A stretch of 64,000 nt of DNA, taken from assembly GCF_002072175.1 (NCBI RefSeq), contig NZ_MVIV01000002.1, positions 334,743 through 398,742 on the forward strand. Direction: 5' to 3'. The position numbers were made by a program, and so were the translations under genes. The notes under the pieces are model-generated. The model did not search any database, was not told the origin of the DNA, and worked only from the letters and a program-made list of their open reading frames with translations. The number at the start of each line of letters is the position of its first letter. Position 1 is the first letter of the stretch. This document shows positions 51,559-60,521 of this stretch, piece by piece. Source of the stretch: Actinomyces gaoshouyii. Its GTDB lineage: Bacteria; Actinomycetota; Actinomycetes; Actinomycetales; Actinomycetaceae.

Positions 51559-52791
51559 TCACCTGGACCCGGCCTCGAGGGCCTGGAGGAGGTCCGCGGT
51601 GAGATCCGCGGCGTCCTCGATGCCCACGCTCAGGCGCAGGAGGCGGTCGGACAGCCCGTAGGCGGCCCGCCGCTCCGGCGGGACATCGGCGTGGGTTTGC
51701 GCACTCGGGTTGGTCACGAGGGACTCCACGCCCCCGAGGGACTCGGCGAAGGTGAAGACCCTCAGGGCGGCGAGCATCGCCGCGATATCCACGCTCTCGG
51801 CCACCTCGAAGGACACCATCCCGCTGCGTCCCGGGTAGAGCACCCGATCCACCAGCGGGCTCGGATCGAGGGCCGCGGCGACGGCGCGCGCGTTGGCCTC
51901 ATGCCGGTCCATGCGCACCCCCAGCGTCTTCAGGCCCCGCAGCAGCAGGAAGCAGTCGAAGGGGGACAGCGTCGCGCCGGTCGTGTTGAGCCGGTACTGG
52001 ATGCGCTCGCCCGCCGTCTCGTCGGCGACGACGATCGCTCCGGCCATGACGTCGTTGTGCCCGCTCAAATACTTCGTTGCCGAGTACAGGACGATGTCGG
52101 CGCCGAGTTCCAGCGGTCGGCACAGGTACGGGGTGAGGAAGGTGTTGTCGACGGCGAACAGCGCCCCCGCGCTATGGGCCAGCCGGGCTGCGGTGGCCAG
52201 GTCGATGAGCGCCATCATCGGATTGGTCGGCGATTCCACGAGGACGAGCGAGGCGGGCCGGTCCGGCCCCAGGGCCTCGCGCAGGCCCTCGTCTCCCAGG
52301 ACGAAGTCGACCTCGTAGGCGCCCTCTGAGGCGAGTACCTCCAGGAGCCGGTAGCTGCCGCCGTAGAGGTCCTCCAGCGCCACGATCCTCGAGCCGGCCG
52401 GGACCAGCGCGCGGATCGCCAACTCGATCGCCGCCATCCCCGAGGATAGGGCGAATCCGGCCGCTCCGCCGTCGAGCCTGGCCAGGGCGTCTTGGACGAC
52501 GTCGCGGGTGGGGGAGGCGGTGCGCGTGTAGTCGTAACCGGTGGACTCGCCCAGGCCCGGGTGCCCGAAGGCCGTGGACAGGTGTATCGGCGTCGTGATC
52601 GCGCCGGTGAGCGGGTCGGTGCGGGTGCCTGCCTGTGCGAGCAGCGTGCTGATCCGCAGGGAGGGGCCGGTCCCGCGGGGACAGGCGGTGTCGACGTCCC
52701 ACGTGGGATGGCGGTGGACCGGCGAGGTGCGGGCGGGGGAATGGGACGGGTCGGGGGTCCTGGTGCGGTCGGTGGTCGGAGTACTGGTCAT
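51559..52791 (-). CDS. Trans-sulfuration PLP enzyme (cystathionine gamma-synthase/gamma-lyase)
   Basis: 410 aa. Cys/Met-metabolism PLP family: GYDYTRTASPTRDVVQDALA, LEDLYGGSYRLLE, ESPTNPMMALIDL, VDNTFLTPYLCRPLELGADI and the PLP lysine K240 in SATKYLSGHNDVM. Whether it is a synthase (MetB) or lyase (MecB) cannot be read from these motifs alone. The first 45 residues are a Thr/Pro/Arg-rich extension and an internal start is possible. A Met-rich leader ORF lies 140-200 nt upstream. Confidence 0.9.
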   Translation of the reverse strand: MTSTPTTDRTRTPDPSHSPARTSPVHRHPTWDVDTACPRGTGPSLRISTLLAQAGTRTDPLTGAITTPIHLSTAFGHPGLGESTGYDYTRTASPTRDVVQDALARLDGGAAGFALSSGMAAIELAIRALVPAGSRIVALEDLYGGSYRLLEVLASEGAYEVDFVLGDEGLREALGPDRPASLVLVESPTNPMMALIDLATAARLAHSAGALFAVDNTFLTPYLCRPLELGADIVLYSATKYLSGHNDVMAGAIVVADETAGERIQYRLNTTGATLSPFDCFLLLRGLKTLGVRMDRHEANARAVAAALDPSPLVDRVLYPGRSGMVSFEVAESVDIAAMLAALRVFTFAESLGGVESLVTNPSAQTHADVPPERRAAYGLSDRLLRLSVGIEDAADLTADLLQALEAGSR

Positions 52792-52833
52792 GGTGGATCC
52801 TGGGTGCGCTGGTGGGGGCGGGGATGAACGCGT

Positions 52834-52933
52834 CCCGCCTAGGCCGACGGGAGCGGAGTCGGCGGGCGCCGCGAGCAGCGACGACCTCGGACTCTGACCG
52901 TGATTGGGAGACAGCGACGGCTGGCGCTGTCAG
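52834..52933 (-). promoter_or_regulatory. Candidate attenuator hairpins upstream of the trans-sulfuration gene
   Basis: Read on the minus strand, a 7-bp hairpin GACAGCG/CGCTGTC (52912-52933 region) overlaps the leader ORF stop. Further down, GCCGAC/GTCGGC (52843-52848, 52858-52863) shares bases with an alternative CCCGCC/GGCGGG pairing (52834-52839, 52861-52866). No SAM-I, SAM-II or SAM-IV core is recognisable. Confidence 0.35.
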
Positions 52934-52989
52934 CGCATCCGCATTCGGCGCATGCCGTGGGCGCGGGGCATGCTCATCGAGGCCGTCAT
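52930..52989 (-). CDS. Met-rich leader ORF (19 aa)
   Basis: MTASMSMPRAHGMRRMRMR: 6 of 19 residues are Met and 5 are Arg. It lies 138 nt upstream of the trans-sulfuration gene on the same strand, and its stop is inside a small hairpin. The start could also be the in-frame ATG at codon 5. There is no strong ribosome-binding site. Six Met codons in 19 suggest a leader peptide that senses charged tRNA-Met; this is inference from composition and position. Confidence 0.4.
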   Translation of the reverse strand: MTASMSMPRAHGMRRMRMR

Positions 52990-53210
52990 GGGACGGACGG
53001 TAATGCCACCACCGGCCGCTCGGTCAAGTGCCGCCCGGCATCTGGGCCGGACCTGATCCGCGGCGATGCCGTGCGATCTGTCTCATCCTTCACATAGTGC
53101 TCACACAGCGCGGTACTCTTGCCCTGGTCAGGGTCGCTCAGGCGTGTCTCGGGCCGGCTTCCCCACTCCCGCTCATAGCCGAATCCCCTCGCTCCCCGAA
53201 GGAGAAGCCT

Positions 53211-56200
53211 GTGCGATTCCCGTCCTTCGCGCGCCTGCACACCGCCATGGGAGCCGCCGCGCTCTCGCTGCTGCTCGTCGTCCCCCAGGCGCTCTTGGCT
53301 CGGGCCGCCGCAGCGCCCCCGGCTCCCCCGATCCTCCAGCGGGCCGTCGGTGAGGCCGTCGGCCAGGCGCAGGCCGGTACCGCGGAGCGGGTCCGGGTCG
53401 TCGTCATGCTCAAGGACCAGCCCTCCTCGCCGTCGTCGGCAGCGGAGTCGGTCAATCTCGCCGCGCAGGACTCGCTCATCGCCGCCTGGAGTAGTGCCTA
53501 CGGCCTGCAGGTCGATGACCGATTCGGCTACCTCGTCAACGGCATGACCGCCACCATGCCCGCGGATAGGGTCACCGCGCTCGCCCTCGACCCCGCCGTG
53601 GCATCGGTGCGCAAGGAGCGCGTCTACTACCCGAGCGAGTACTCGGCGCGCAATGAGGAGGGCGTCCCCGCGGCCCTGGCCGGCTATGGCGCCGACGGCA
53701 CCGGCACGGTCATCTCCATCATCGACTACGGCATCGACCCCTCCCACCCCGACCTGCGCCTCGATGACTGCGGCGCCGCCAAGATCAAGGAAGTCAACCC
53801 CTCCGGAGGGCACTTCACCTGCAAAGTCCCCAACGGGTACAACTACGCCGACGAGTCCTTCGAGATCCGCGACCTCACCGGCTCCCAGCACGGCCAGCAC
53901 GTGGCCGGCATCGCCGCCGCCAATGGCTCCCAGGGCAGCGAGCCGGACTTCGCGGCCTCGGGGCGCATCGACGGCGTCGCCCCCAACGCCCAGCTGCTGG
54001 CCATGAAGGTCTTCTCCAATGACCCGGCCAAGGCGGGCCAGGCCCGCGACGGGGACATCATCGCCGCGATCGAGGACTCGGTGAAGATGGGCGCCGATGT
54101 CATCAACCTCTCCCTGGGCGGCCCCAATGGCGTGCCGGACTCCTCCGACGGCGCCAGGGCGGCCATCGAGCAGGCCCGCCGGGCGGGGGTCCTGACCGTC
54201 GCCGCCGCCGGTAACGATGGCCTCAACTTCTCCATCGCACAGGGCCCGGATGACGCGCTGGGCCGCTTCGACGACGGGACCGTGGCCAGCCCCGGCGTCC
54301 AGGGATCGGCGCTCACCGTCGCCTCCCTGAACAACTCCCAGTTCACGATTCCCAGCGGGTCTCTTGGCGAGGGCGAGAACGCCATCCCCTTCGACTACGC
54401 GCGGCTCGGCGGTGCCGCGCCGAGCACGGCATCGCGGGTGGTCGATGCGGGGCTCGGGCGCGCCCAGGACTACGCGGACGGGGCCGACCTCTCCGGAGCG
54501 ATCGTGCTGGTCGAGCACGGGGAGAACCCCTTCACGGACAAGCTCGCCAACGCGCAGGCCCGCGGGGCCGCGGGCGTGCTCCTCTTCAACCCCCAGGCGG
54601 GTCAGGGCCGGCCCATCAACCCGGCCGGCGCCGAAGCCTACCCCCTGTTCTCCGCGATCATCCCACCCGACCGGGCGCAGGCGATCCGCCAGGCCCTCGC
54701 CGAGGACCCGGGCCGGAGGATCCGCTTCGACGGGCCGCCGACGTCGGCCCCCTACCCGGGAGGCACGGCCCCCTCGCCCTTCTCCTCCTGGGGCGCCACC
54801 CAGAACCTCGATTTCGAGCCGGAGATCGCTGGCATTGGCGGCGACGTCTACTCCACGGTCGGCTCCGCCGGCTACGCCACCATGGAGGGCAGCTCGATGG
54901 CGGCGCCGAACGTCTCGGCCATGGGGGCGCTCCTGCTCCACGACCTGGCCGTGCGCTACCCGCAGATCCAGGGCGCCGAGAGAATCGACCTGGTCAGGAC
55001 CCTGCTCATGAACACGGCCCGCGTCCCCTCGGCGGCCGACGGCTCCCCAGCCGCTCCGCGCCAGGTGGGCGCCGGGCTGGCGCAGATCGACAAGGCCCTG
55101 GCCTCGCCCGTCAGCGCCACCGTCGACGGCGCTCCGTCGGTGGCGCTGCGCGAGGTGAACGCGCCCAGGGCCTTCACCATCACCCTGAAGAACCGTTCCG
55201 GCGCCGATGCCTCCTACACACTGCCCGCCCAGGAGGTGCTCACGGAGAGCAACGCCGCCGGTGCGCTGACCACCGTGTTCGTGTCCGCCACCGAGAGCCT
55301 GACGCCGTCGAGCACCGAGGTGACCGTGCCCGCGGGCGGCACAGCCACCGTGGATCTCACCCTCGCCCCGGACACTGCCTCCTCCCACTTCATCGAGGGC
55401 TGGGTCCGCCTCGTCTCCACCACGGGCGCGCCCGACCTCGTTGTCCCCTACATGGGATTCGTGGGCGACTGGAACGCCGAGTCCATCATCCAGCCCGAGG
55501 GCCGGACCTGGGGCATCGCCGGCGGCGCCACGGACACCACCGGTCTCATCGGGAGGGTTGACGCCTACACGGTCCCCGTCGCGGGGGCCGACGGCCAGCG
55601 CCGAGCGCTGTCGCCCAACGGCGACGGCAAGATGGACGCCGCCCTGCCCTCGCTCGTCATGATGCGCAACGCGCGGGACATCCACTACGAGGTCCTCGAC
55701 ACGGCGGGCAACCGGGTCGTCGATCTGGGCGATGAGCAGAACGTTCAACGCTTGACGGGCCGGATCTTCGCCAATCCCGCCTACAGCGGCAGCCTCGGCC
55801 ACGCGGGAGCGGCCTTCGACGGCACCGCTTGGAACGCTCAGGCGGGCGCCTTCCGGGCGCTGCCCGACGGGCAGTACACATACCGGGTCTCCGCGCGCCT
55901 CAGCGAGGACTACGGCTGGCAGAACGTCGACCTCCCCCTGACGATCGACACCACCGCGCCCACCGTCACGATCCTGGGCAAGAGCGAATCCTCGGTGCGC
56001 TTCACCGTGGAGGACTCCGGCTCCGGGATTATGGGCGAGCCCATGGTGGTCCTGGCCGACGGCACGACCGCGCCCGTGGCAGAGCAGGCGGACGGCTCCT
56101 GGACGGCCACGCTCGCTGGCACCACGCCGTACGCGACGATCAGCGCGATCGACGCCGGCTTCAACGTCACCGAGAAGCATGTGATCTACGCCTCCTCCGG

Positions 56201-58382
56201 GATGTTCGTCGCCGTCGATGGCCACCTGGGCTCCGCCAGCGTCATCCTCGGCGCCGACCAGACCCGCGACATCCCCATCACCGGCTTCGTCACCCCCGAC
56301 ATCACGCGGGTGACCGTCGATGGCGCCGACGCCCCCCTCACGGGCGGTGAGTTCGCCGCCACCCTGGCCGGCAACCACCCCGCCGGCACGGTCATGGTGC
56401 GCGGCTACGGCGCCGACGGGGCCCTCATCGACGAGTTCGCCGTCGCCGTCATCCGCGACACGACCCCGCCCACCGTCACCCTCACCGGGGGCGTCGATGA
56501 GGCCGGACAGGTGATCGCCGGCGCCGACGGCGCGATCAGCCTGACCGGCGCCGTCTCCGACGACCGCGCCGAGCCGGCGGATATGACCCTGACCATCAAT
56601 GGTCAGGGCGTGACGATCAAGGAGGACGGCACCTTCAGCCTCGCCACGACCCTCGACCCCTCCACGACCTCCCTCGGCATCGCGCTCAACGATGGGGCCA
56701 ACACCTCCGCACTCACCGTCCCGGTCGCCGGCCGGGCGCAGGCGCCCGAGGTCGCCGCCATCAGCCTGACCAACGGCGAGTGCTACCGGAACATGATCTG
56801 CGAGGTCTCCTCCGGCTCGCCCGATCGCGGCGCCGACGGCGCCTTCACCCTGCGCGGCACCACTAGCGGGGGCGTGGTGAGCCTCGAGCTCACACCCGGC
56901 TCGCGCGCGGGGGATGACGGCGTGATCGGCGAGAACGCGCCCATCGCAGCGACCGTGGCGGCGGACGGTTCCTTCACCGCGCCCGTGCCTGCGCCGTCGG
57001 GTCTCACCCAGTACCGGGTGGTGGCCCGCGATGCGGCGGGAATGATCCTCACCGAGGGCGTCGTCAGCCTGTACGTGGATGTGATGCCCCCGTCAGCCGA
57101 CTTCACCGAGCCGCCCCTCCACGGTGGCGAGCTCTACACCAACCAGGACTCGGTGGCCTTCACGGGCACCGTCTCCGACGACCAGTGGGGCTACAGCCTG
57201 CGCCTCAACAACGAGGTCGCGGCGGACTTCTTCCGCCGGACCAACCCCGGAGCGAACGTGAATGCGCAGGACTTCTCCGAGTCCCTCGCCGTCAAGGACG
57301 GTGACACGCTGTACGTCGGGGCGGTGGACAGTCTGGGCAACTCGCTTGAGGCCCGCATCCCCGTTCATGTGGACAAGGAGGCCCCCGGCGCCGCCCTCGA
57401 CGCCAAGGATGGCGAGGTCATCCGCGACAAGCACGAGCTGACCGCCACCGCTACCGACCCCAATATGGCCGGCCTGTCGGTGAGTGTGGACGGCAAGGAG
57501 GTGGACTCGGTGTCCACATCCCGCGCCAAGCGGCGCACCGACGTCGAGGACGTCCTCGCACCGGCGGGCCGGGCGGCGGGCGGCGATGATGGCGGTGCGG
57601 CCCCTGGGGGGCCGGGCGGGCTCTTCGCCGAGCAGACCGGCTCGGTGGACGCGGGTGCCCTCAATATCGCCGTGCCCACGGCCGACATGGCGGCCGGGAC
57701 CCACGTCATCACCATGACGGCCACGGATCTCGCCGGCAATACGACCACGCTGTCCAGGGCTGTGGTCGTTGATGCCGACGCCGTCATCAACGGGCCGGAC
57801 TCGGCCACGGTGACCGTCGAGCCCGGAGGCCTCGCCGATCAGTCCGCCGTGGCAGCGAAGGTCCTCGCGCTCTACTCCGTGACTGACGACGGCTCGGCCA
57901 CGGCCGCCGGTGACACCGCGCTGTCGCTGGCGCCGAGCACCGTGCTCGTGCCGGGGGAGAACACCGTGACCCTCGTGGCCACGGACGCCGCCGGCCGGAT
58001 CGTGACCCGTCAGGTCACCATCACGATCTCCTCCCCGGAGCAGCCCTCGCCCGGGGGCGACGGTGGCAGCGGCGGCTCCGCTGGGACGGATGGTGCGACT
58101 GACGGCTCCGGGAGCACTGGCGCGCAAGGGACTGCGGATGGGCCGACCATCCGGCCCAGCCAGCCCGGTGAGCTGCCCGCCGTGCCTGTCCGGCCGGGCC
58201 AGGCGGTCGATGCCGGAGGCCGGTCCTCCGGGCGCCCCCCGATGAACGCGGGGGCCATGGCCAGCACCGGCGCCGACGCGGCGGCCGCACTGGGAATGGC
58301 GGCCGTGGCGCTCCTCGCCGGAGGGGCTGTCATCTGGCGCCGCCGTCGGAGCATGGAGCTGTCGGGCACTGCCGCTGAGTGA
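53211..58382 (+). CDS. Giant cell-surface subtilisin-like protease with repeated Ig-like domains
   Basis: 1723 aa from a GTG with AAGGAG upstream; the frame is open earlier but lacks a signal peptide. A signal peptide (residues 1-36) and inhibitor-I9-like propeptide precede a peptidase S8 domain with Asp172 (IIDYGID), His227 (QHGQHVAG) and Ser562 (GSSMAAPN). A PA domain is inserted at about 395-520 (NAQARGAAGVLLFNPQAG). Then come C5a-peptidase-like and Ig/big-type repeats (DTTAPTVT, DTTPPTVT). The C-terminus is a wall-sorting-like tail: Gly/Ser-rich spacer, MASTG, hydrophobic helix and RRRR. It is likely to cleave host or matrix proteins. Confidence 0.9.
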   Translation: MRFPSFARLHTAMGAAALSLLLVVPQALLARAAAAPPAPPILQRAVGEAVGQAQAGTAERVRVVVMLKDQPSSPSSAAESVNLAAQDSLIAAWSSAYGLQVDDRFGYLVNGMTATMPADRVTALALDPAVASVRKERVYYPSEYSARNEEGVPAALAGYGADGTGTVISIIDYGIDPSHPDLRLDDCGAAKIKEVNPSGGHFTCKVPNGYNYADESFEIRDLTGSQHGQHVAGIAAANGSQGSEPDFAASGRIDGVAPNAQLLAMKVFSNDPAKAGQARDGDIIAAIEDSVKMGADVINLSLGGPNGVPDSSDGARAAIEQARRAGVLTVAAAGNDGLNFSIAQGPDDALGRFDDGTVASPGVQGSALTVASLNNSQFTIPSGSLGEGENAIPFDYARLGGAAPSTASRVVDAGLGRAQDYADGADLSGAIVLVEHGENPFTDKLANAQARGAAGVLLFNPQAGQGRPINPAGAEAYPLFSAIIPPDRAQAIRQALAEDPGRRIRFDGPPTSAPYPGGTAPSPFSSWGATQNLDFEPEIAGIGGDVYSTVGSAGYATMEGSSMAAPNVSAMGALLLHDLAVRYPQIQGAERIDLVRTLLMNTARVPSAADGSPAAPRQVGAGLAQIDKALASPVSATVDGAPSVALREVNAPRAFTITLKNRSGADASYTLPAQEVLTESNAAGALTTVFVSATESLTPSSTEVTVPAGGTATVDLTLAPDTASSHFIEGWVRLVSTTGAPDLVVPYMGFVGDWNAESIIQPEGRTWGIAGGATDTTGLIGRVDAYTVPVAGADGQRRALSPNGDGKMDAALPSLVMMRNARDIHYEVLDTAGNRVVDLGDEQNVQRLTGRIFANPAYSGSLGHAGAAFDGTAWNAQAGAFRALPDGQYTYRVSARLSEDYGWQNVDLPLTIDTTAPTVTILGKSESSVRFTVEDSGSGIMGEPMVVLADGTTAPVAEQADGSWTATLAGTTPYATISAIDAGFNVTEKHVIYASSGMFVAVDGHLGSASVILGADQTRDIPITGFVTPDITRVTVDGADAPLTGGEFAATLAGNHPAGTVMVRGYGADGALIDEFAVAVIRDTTPPTVTLTGGVDEAGQVIAGADGAISLTGAVSDDRAEPADMTLTINGQGVTIKEDGTFSLATTLDPSTTSLGIALNDGANTSALTVPVAGRAQAPEVAAISLTNGECYRNMICEVSSGSPDRGADGAFTLRGTTSGGVVSLELTPGSRAGDDGVIGENAPIAATVAADGSFTAPVPAPSGLTQYRVVARDAAGMILTEGVVSLYVDVMPPSADFTEPPLHGGELYTNQDSVAFTGTVSDDQWGYSLRLNNEVAADFFRRTNPGANVNAQDFSESLAVKDGDTLYVGAVDSLGNSLEARIPVHVDKEAPGAALDAKDGEVIRDKHELTATATDPNMAGLSVSVDGKEVDSVSTSRAKRRTDVEDVLAPAGRAAGGDDGGAAPGGPGGLFAEQTGSVDAGALNIAVPTADMAAGTHVITMTATDLAGNTTTLSRAVVVDADAVINGPDSATVTVEPGGLADQSAVAAKVLALYSVTDDGSATAAGDTALSLAPSTVLVPGENTVTLVATDAAGRIVTRQVTITISSPEQPSPGGDGGSGGSAGTDGATDGSGSTGAQGTADGPTIRPSQPGELPAVPVRPGQAVDAGGRSSGRPPMNAGAMASTGADAAAALGMAAVALLAGGAVIWRRRRSMELSGTAAE

Positions 58383-58418
58383 GACCCGGGCGCGCTGAGC
58401 GCTCACTGAGCAGGCGTC

Positions 58419-58470
58419 GCGAGCGGTTGGGGCCGCCGCCCTTGAGAGGACGGCGGCCCCAACCGTTCGC
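58419..58470 (+). terminator. Terminator after the subtilase gene
   Basis: 15-bp perfect stem CGGTTGGGGCCGCCG (58424-58438) / CGGCGGCCCCAACCG (58451-58465), extended by four to five more pairs with one mismatch. Confidence 0.8.
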
Positions 58471-58538
58471 TCAGTCCTGATGAAGCGCGGCTATCGTGCA
58501 ATTTCTGAAAAAATTTTCCTCATTGACACCTGTCGTGG

Positions 58539-58544
58539 TAGCAT
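58539..58544 (+). promoter_or_regulatory. -10-like box (TAGCAT) before the AAA ATPase gene
   Basis: TAGCAT lies exactly 6 nt before GTG 58551 in an AT-richer island (58498-58545) unlike the surrounding DNA. A TTGACA at 58523-58528 is only 10 nt upstream, too close for a standard -35. Confidence 0.45.
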
Positions 58545-58550
58545 GTGTGC

Positions 58551-59846
58551 GTGCTGCTGACGTTCTCTGTCACCAACTTCCGATGCTTCACGGGCGAGGC
58601 CGTCCTCGATCTCGTCCGTCCGTCCCTGAAGACTCTCATGCCCGGGCGCGACTCCTCCTGGATCCGGGAGACCCAGCGAGCGGCCGTGATCTACGGCGCC
58701 AACGCCTCTGGTAAGTCCACGCTGCTCGACGCCCTCGAGGCGCTGCACCGGGCCATCGGCGGTGCGCGCGGAATCCTCTACCAGCCGGACAGGTTCAGGC
58801 CGGGCGCCTCGGAGCCCACCACCTACCGGCTCGAGTTCACCGCCGAGGGCAGGCGCTTCGCCTACACGGTGACAGCCGAGGTCTGGGGTATCTCGAGCGA
58901 GGAGCTGTGGGAGGTCGGCAGGCGGTGGAAGAAGGTCTTCGTCCGGCGTCAGCCGAGCGCGACTGCTCCTCTGGAGATCTTGGCGGGTCCATCCCTTCGC
59001 GGAGCCAATCGCGAGGTCAAGAACCTGACGAGTGCGGATGACCTCTTCCTGGGCGTGGCCTTCCACTACCGCCACGAGACGCTCTTCCCCCTGGTCAAGG
59101 AGCTGCGCACCACGTCCTTCGTCCACCATTCGGACGATGAGAGGCTCGCGCGGATCCGCTGGCTCACGATCCGGCTCGCAGATGATCCCCAGGCGTGGGG
59201 CGAGATCAGCGCCGCCCTCTCCCAGATGGCGGACTTGGGCATTCTCCGCATCGAGCTTGAGGAGCAGGAGATCCCCCCGAAAGTACTCGAGGAGATCCGC
59301 TCCCTCGCCGAGCGCCTCCAGGGTGAGGACGTCGGGCTTCCTGATGAGTTGCTTCGCCAGCTCCGTCACTCCCTGGTCTTCATCCATCGCGGCCCCGACG
59401 GCGCCGAATGCCGTCTAGGACTCGGCGCTCAGAGTGAGGGCACTCTCACCTGGCTCGCCACCGCCGGTCCGGCCATCCAGACCCTGCGTCAGGGCGGTGT
59501 GCTCGTCGTCGATGAGCTCGATGCGAGCCTCCACCCCCATCTCGCCTCCGCGCTCATTGAAATGTTCCAGGATCCGGATCTCAATACGACCGGCGCCCAG
59601 ATCATCGCCACCACGCATGACGCGTCGCTGCTGGGCAACACGCCGACCCCCAGGCTCGAGGCCGCTGAGACGTGGTTCTGCGAGAAGGATGATGACGGCT
59701 CCTCAAGCATTTACTCGCTCGCTGATTTCACGGATCTTCGCCGGGCCAGCAACAAGGAGAAGCGCTACCTCGTGGGCGCTCTCGGCGGTGTTCCCAGGGT
59801 CGATCCCTCAGGCCTGCGCCGCCTCTTCGCAGTTATGGGGGACTGA
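58551..59846 (+). CDS. AAA family ATPase, AbiLi/RloA-like (OLD-type)
   Basis: 431 aa from the GTG at 58551, which lies 6 nt after a TAGCAT box; a GTG two codons earlier (58545) is the alternative. ABC-type AAA_15/AAA_21 ATPase: N-terminal FSVTNFRCF, Walker A YGANASGKST, Walker B VLVVDELDASLHP and the His switch TTHDASLLG. The next gene, 1 nt later, encodes an RloB-like protein. ATPase+RloB pairs form the AbiL (Lactococcus) and RloAB families associated with abortive phage infection. Host-defence role inferred from the pair. Confidence 0.88.
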   Translation: MLLTFSVTNFRCFTGEAVLDLVRPSLKTLMPGRDSSWIRETQRAAVIYGANASGKSTLLDALEALHRAIGGARGILYQPDRFRPGASEPTTYRLEFTAEGRRFAYTVTAEVWGISSEELWEVGRRWKKVFVRRQPSATAPLEILAGPSLRGANREVKNLTSADDLFLGVAFHYRHETLFPLVKELRTTSFVHHSDDERLARIRWLTIRLADDPQAWGEISAALSQMADLGILRIELEEQEIPPKVLEEIRSLAERLQGEDVGLPDELLRQLRHSLVFIHRGPDGAECRLGLGAQSEGTLTWLATAGPAIQTLRQGGVLVVDELDASLHPHLASALIEMFQDPDLNTTGAQIIATTHDASLLGNTPTPRLEAAETWFCEKDDDGSSSIYSLADFTDLRRASNKEKRYLVGALGGVPRVDPSGLRRLFAVMGD

Positions 59847-59847
59847 G

Positions 59848-60438
59848 ATGGGTCGAGGAAGGCCGTCTCGGAGGCGCGCGCCCCGCCAGCAGCGCCGAGC
59901 GATCCTGGTGGTGACGAACGGACAGCGGACCGAGCAGGCGTACTTGGAGCCTCTCAAAAAGAAAGTAGGGCGGTCGATCGCGCTCACGATCCGCTTCAGC
60001 AATCGTGATCCTCTGAGCCTCATCAAGGAACTCAGAAGACCGCGCTCCGACCTCGATTCCTTCGACGAGGCCTGGATCGTCGTCGATCATGACGGCGAGA
60101 ATCGATCTGACTTCCTGCGAGCTTGCGGGAAGCTGAGCAAGAAGAGCCGCCCGGTCCACGGCGTCGTCTCAGTGCCCTGCTTCGAGGTGTGGCTCGCCGC
60201 GCACTACTGCCAGGTCCGCAACTACCAGGACCAACGTGACGCTCGGCGCCACTACGCGCAGATCGCTCATGTGCGCGAGGGGGAGAAGTCCCTTCCCAAG
60301 GACTTCCCGTGGGATGCCGTTGCGGAGGCCACCCAACGATGCCGGCTCGTGGGTATCCCCGAGCCGGAGCTGGACACGCAGGGTCCCTGCCCATCAACGA
60401 CCATGCCCCACCTCATGCGCGGCCTCGGCCTCCTCTGA
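59848..60438 (+). CDS. RloB-like protein (AbiLii), Toprim-type nuclease candidate
   Basis: 196 aa from the ATG at 59848, one base after the ATPase stop, so translation is coupled. A basic N-terminal segment (GRGRPSRRRAPRQQRR) is followed by ILVVTNGQRTEQAYLEPL, where the family has a Toprim-like Glu, and WIVVDHDGEN with the acidic DxD. SVPCFEVWLAAHY, with the family FExWL signature, comes next. RloB proteins are the predicted nuclease partner of the OLD-type ATPase. The pair ends 5 nt before a GACCGGTC repeat. Confidence 0.85.
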   Translation: MGRGRPSRRRAPRQQRRAILVVTNGQRTEQAYLEPLKKKVGRSIALTIRFSNRDPLSLIKELRRPRSDLDSFDEAWIVVDHDGENRSDFLRACGKLSKKSRPVHGVVSVPCFEVWLAAHYCQVRNYQDQRDARRHYAQIAHVREGEKSLPKDFPWDAVAEATQRCRLVGIPEPELDTQGPCPSTTMPHLMRGLGLL

Positions 60439-60442
60439 GGAG

Positions 60443-60475
60443 AACCGGTCTCGCTCCTATTTTCGACCGGTCTCG
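60443..60475. repeat. GACCGGTC repeat locus 5 (one 22-bp-phased pair)
   Basis: AACCGGTCTCG at 60443-60453 and GACCGGTCTCG at 60465-60475. The 32 nt at 60444-60475 are identical to 37619-37650, spacer included. It starts 5 nt after the rloB stop and 47 nt before the pullulanase ATG. Confidence 0.92.
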
Positions 60476-60521
60476 GCGAATGGGTTGGATCGGCAGGGGC
60501 GGGTCATGGGAGGGTGGGCCC

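Noticed and set aside
52792..52990. SAM riboswitch upstream of the trans-sulfuration gene
   Set aside because: No SAM-I, SAM-II or SAM-IV core sequence or four-way junction can be recognised; the leader ORF is the better candidate.
52986..56378. 1130-aa open frame on the minus strand
   Set aside because: Shadow of the subtilase gene; Gly/Val/Arg/Asp-rich without domains, as expected from the complement of GC-rich codons.
58523..58528. TTGACA as -35 box of the AAA ATPase gene
   Set aside because: Only 10 nt from the TAGCAT box; standard spacing is 16-18 nt.
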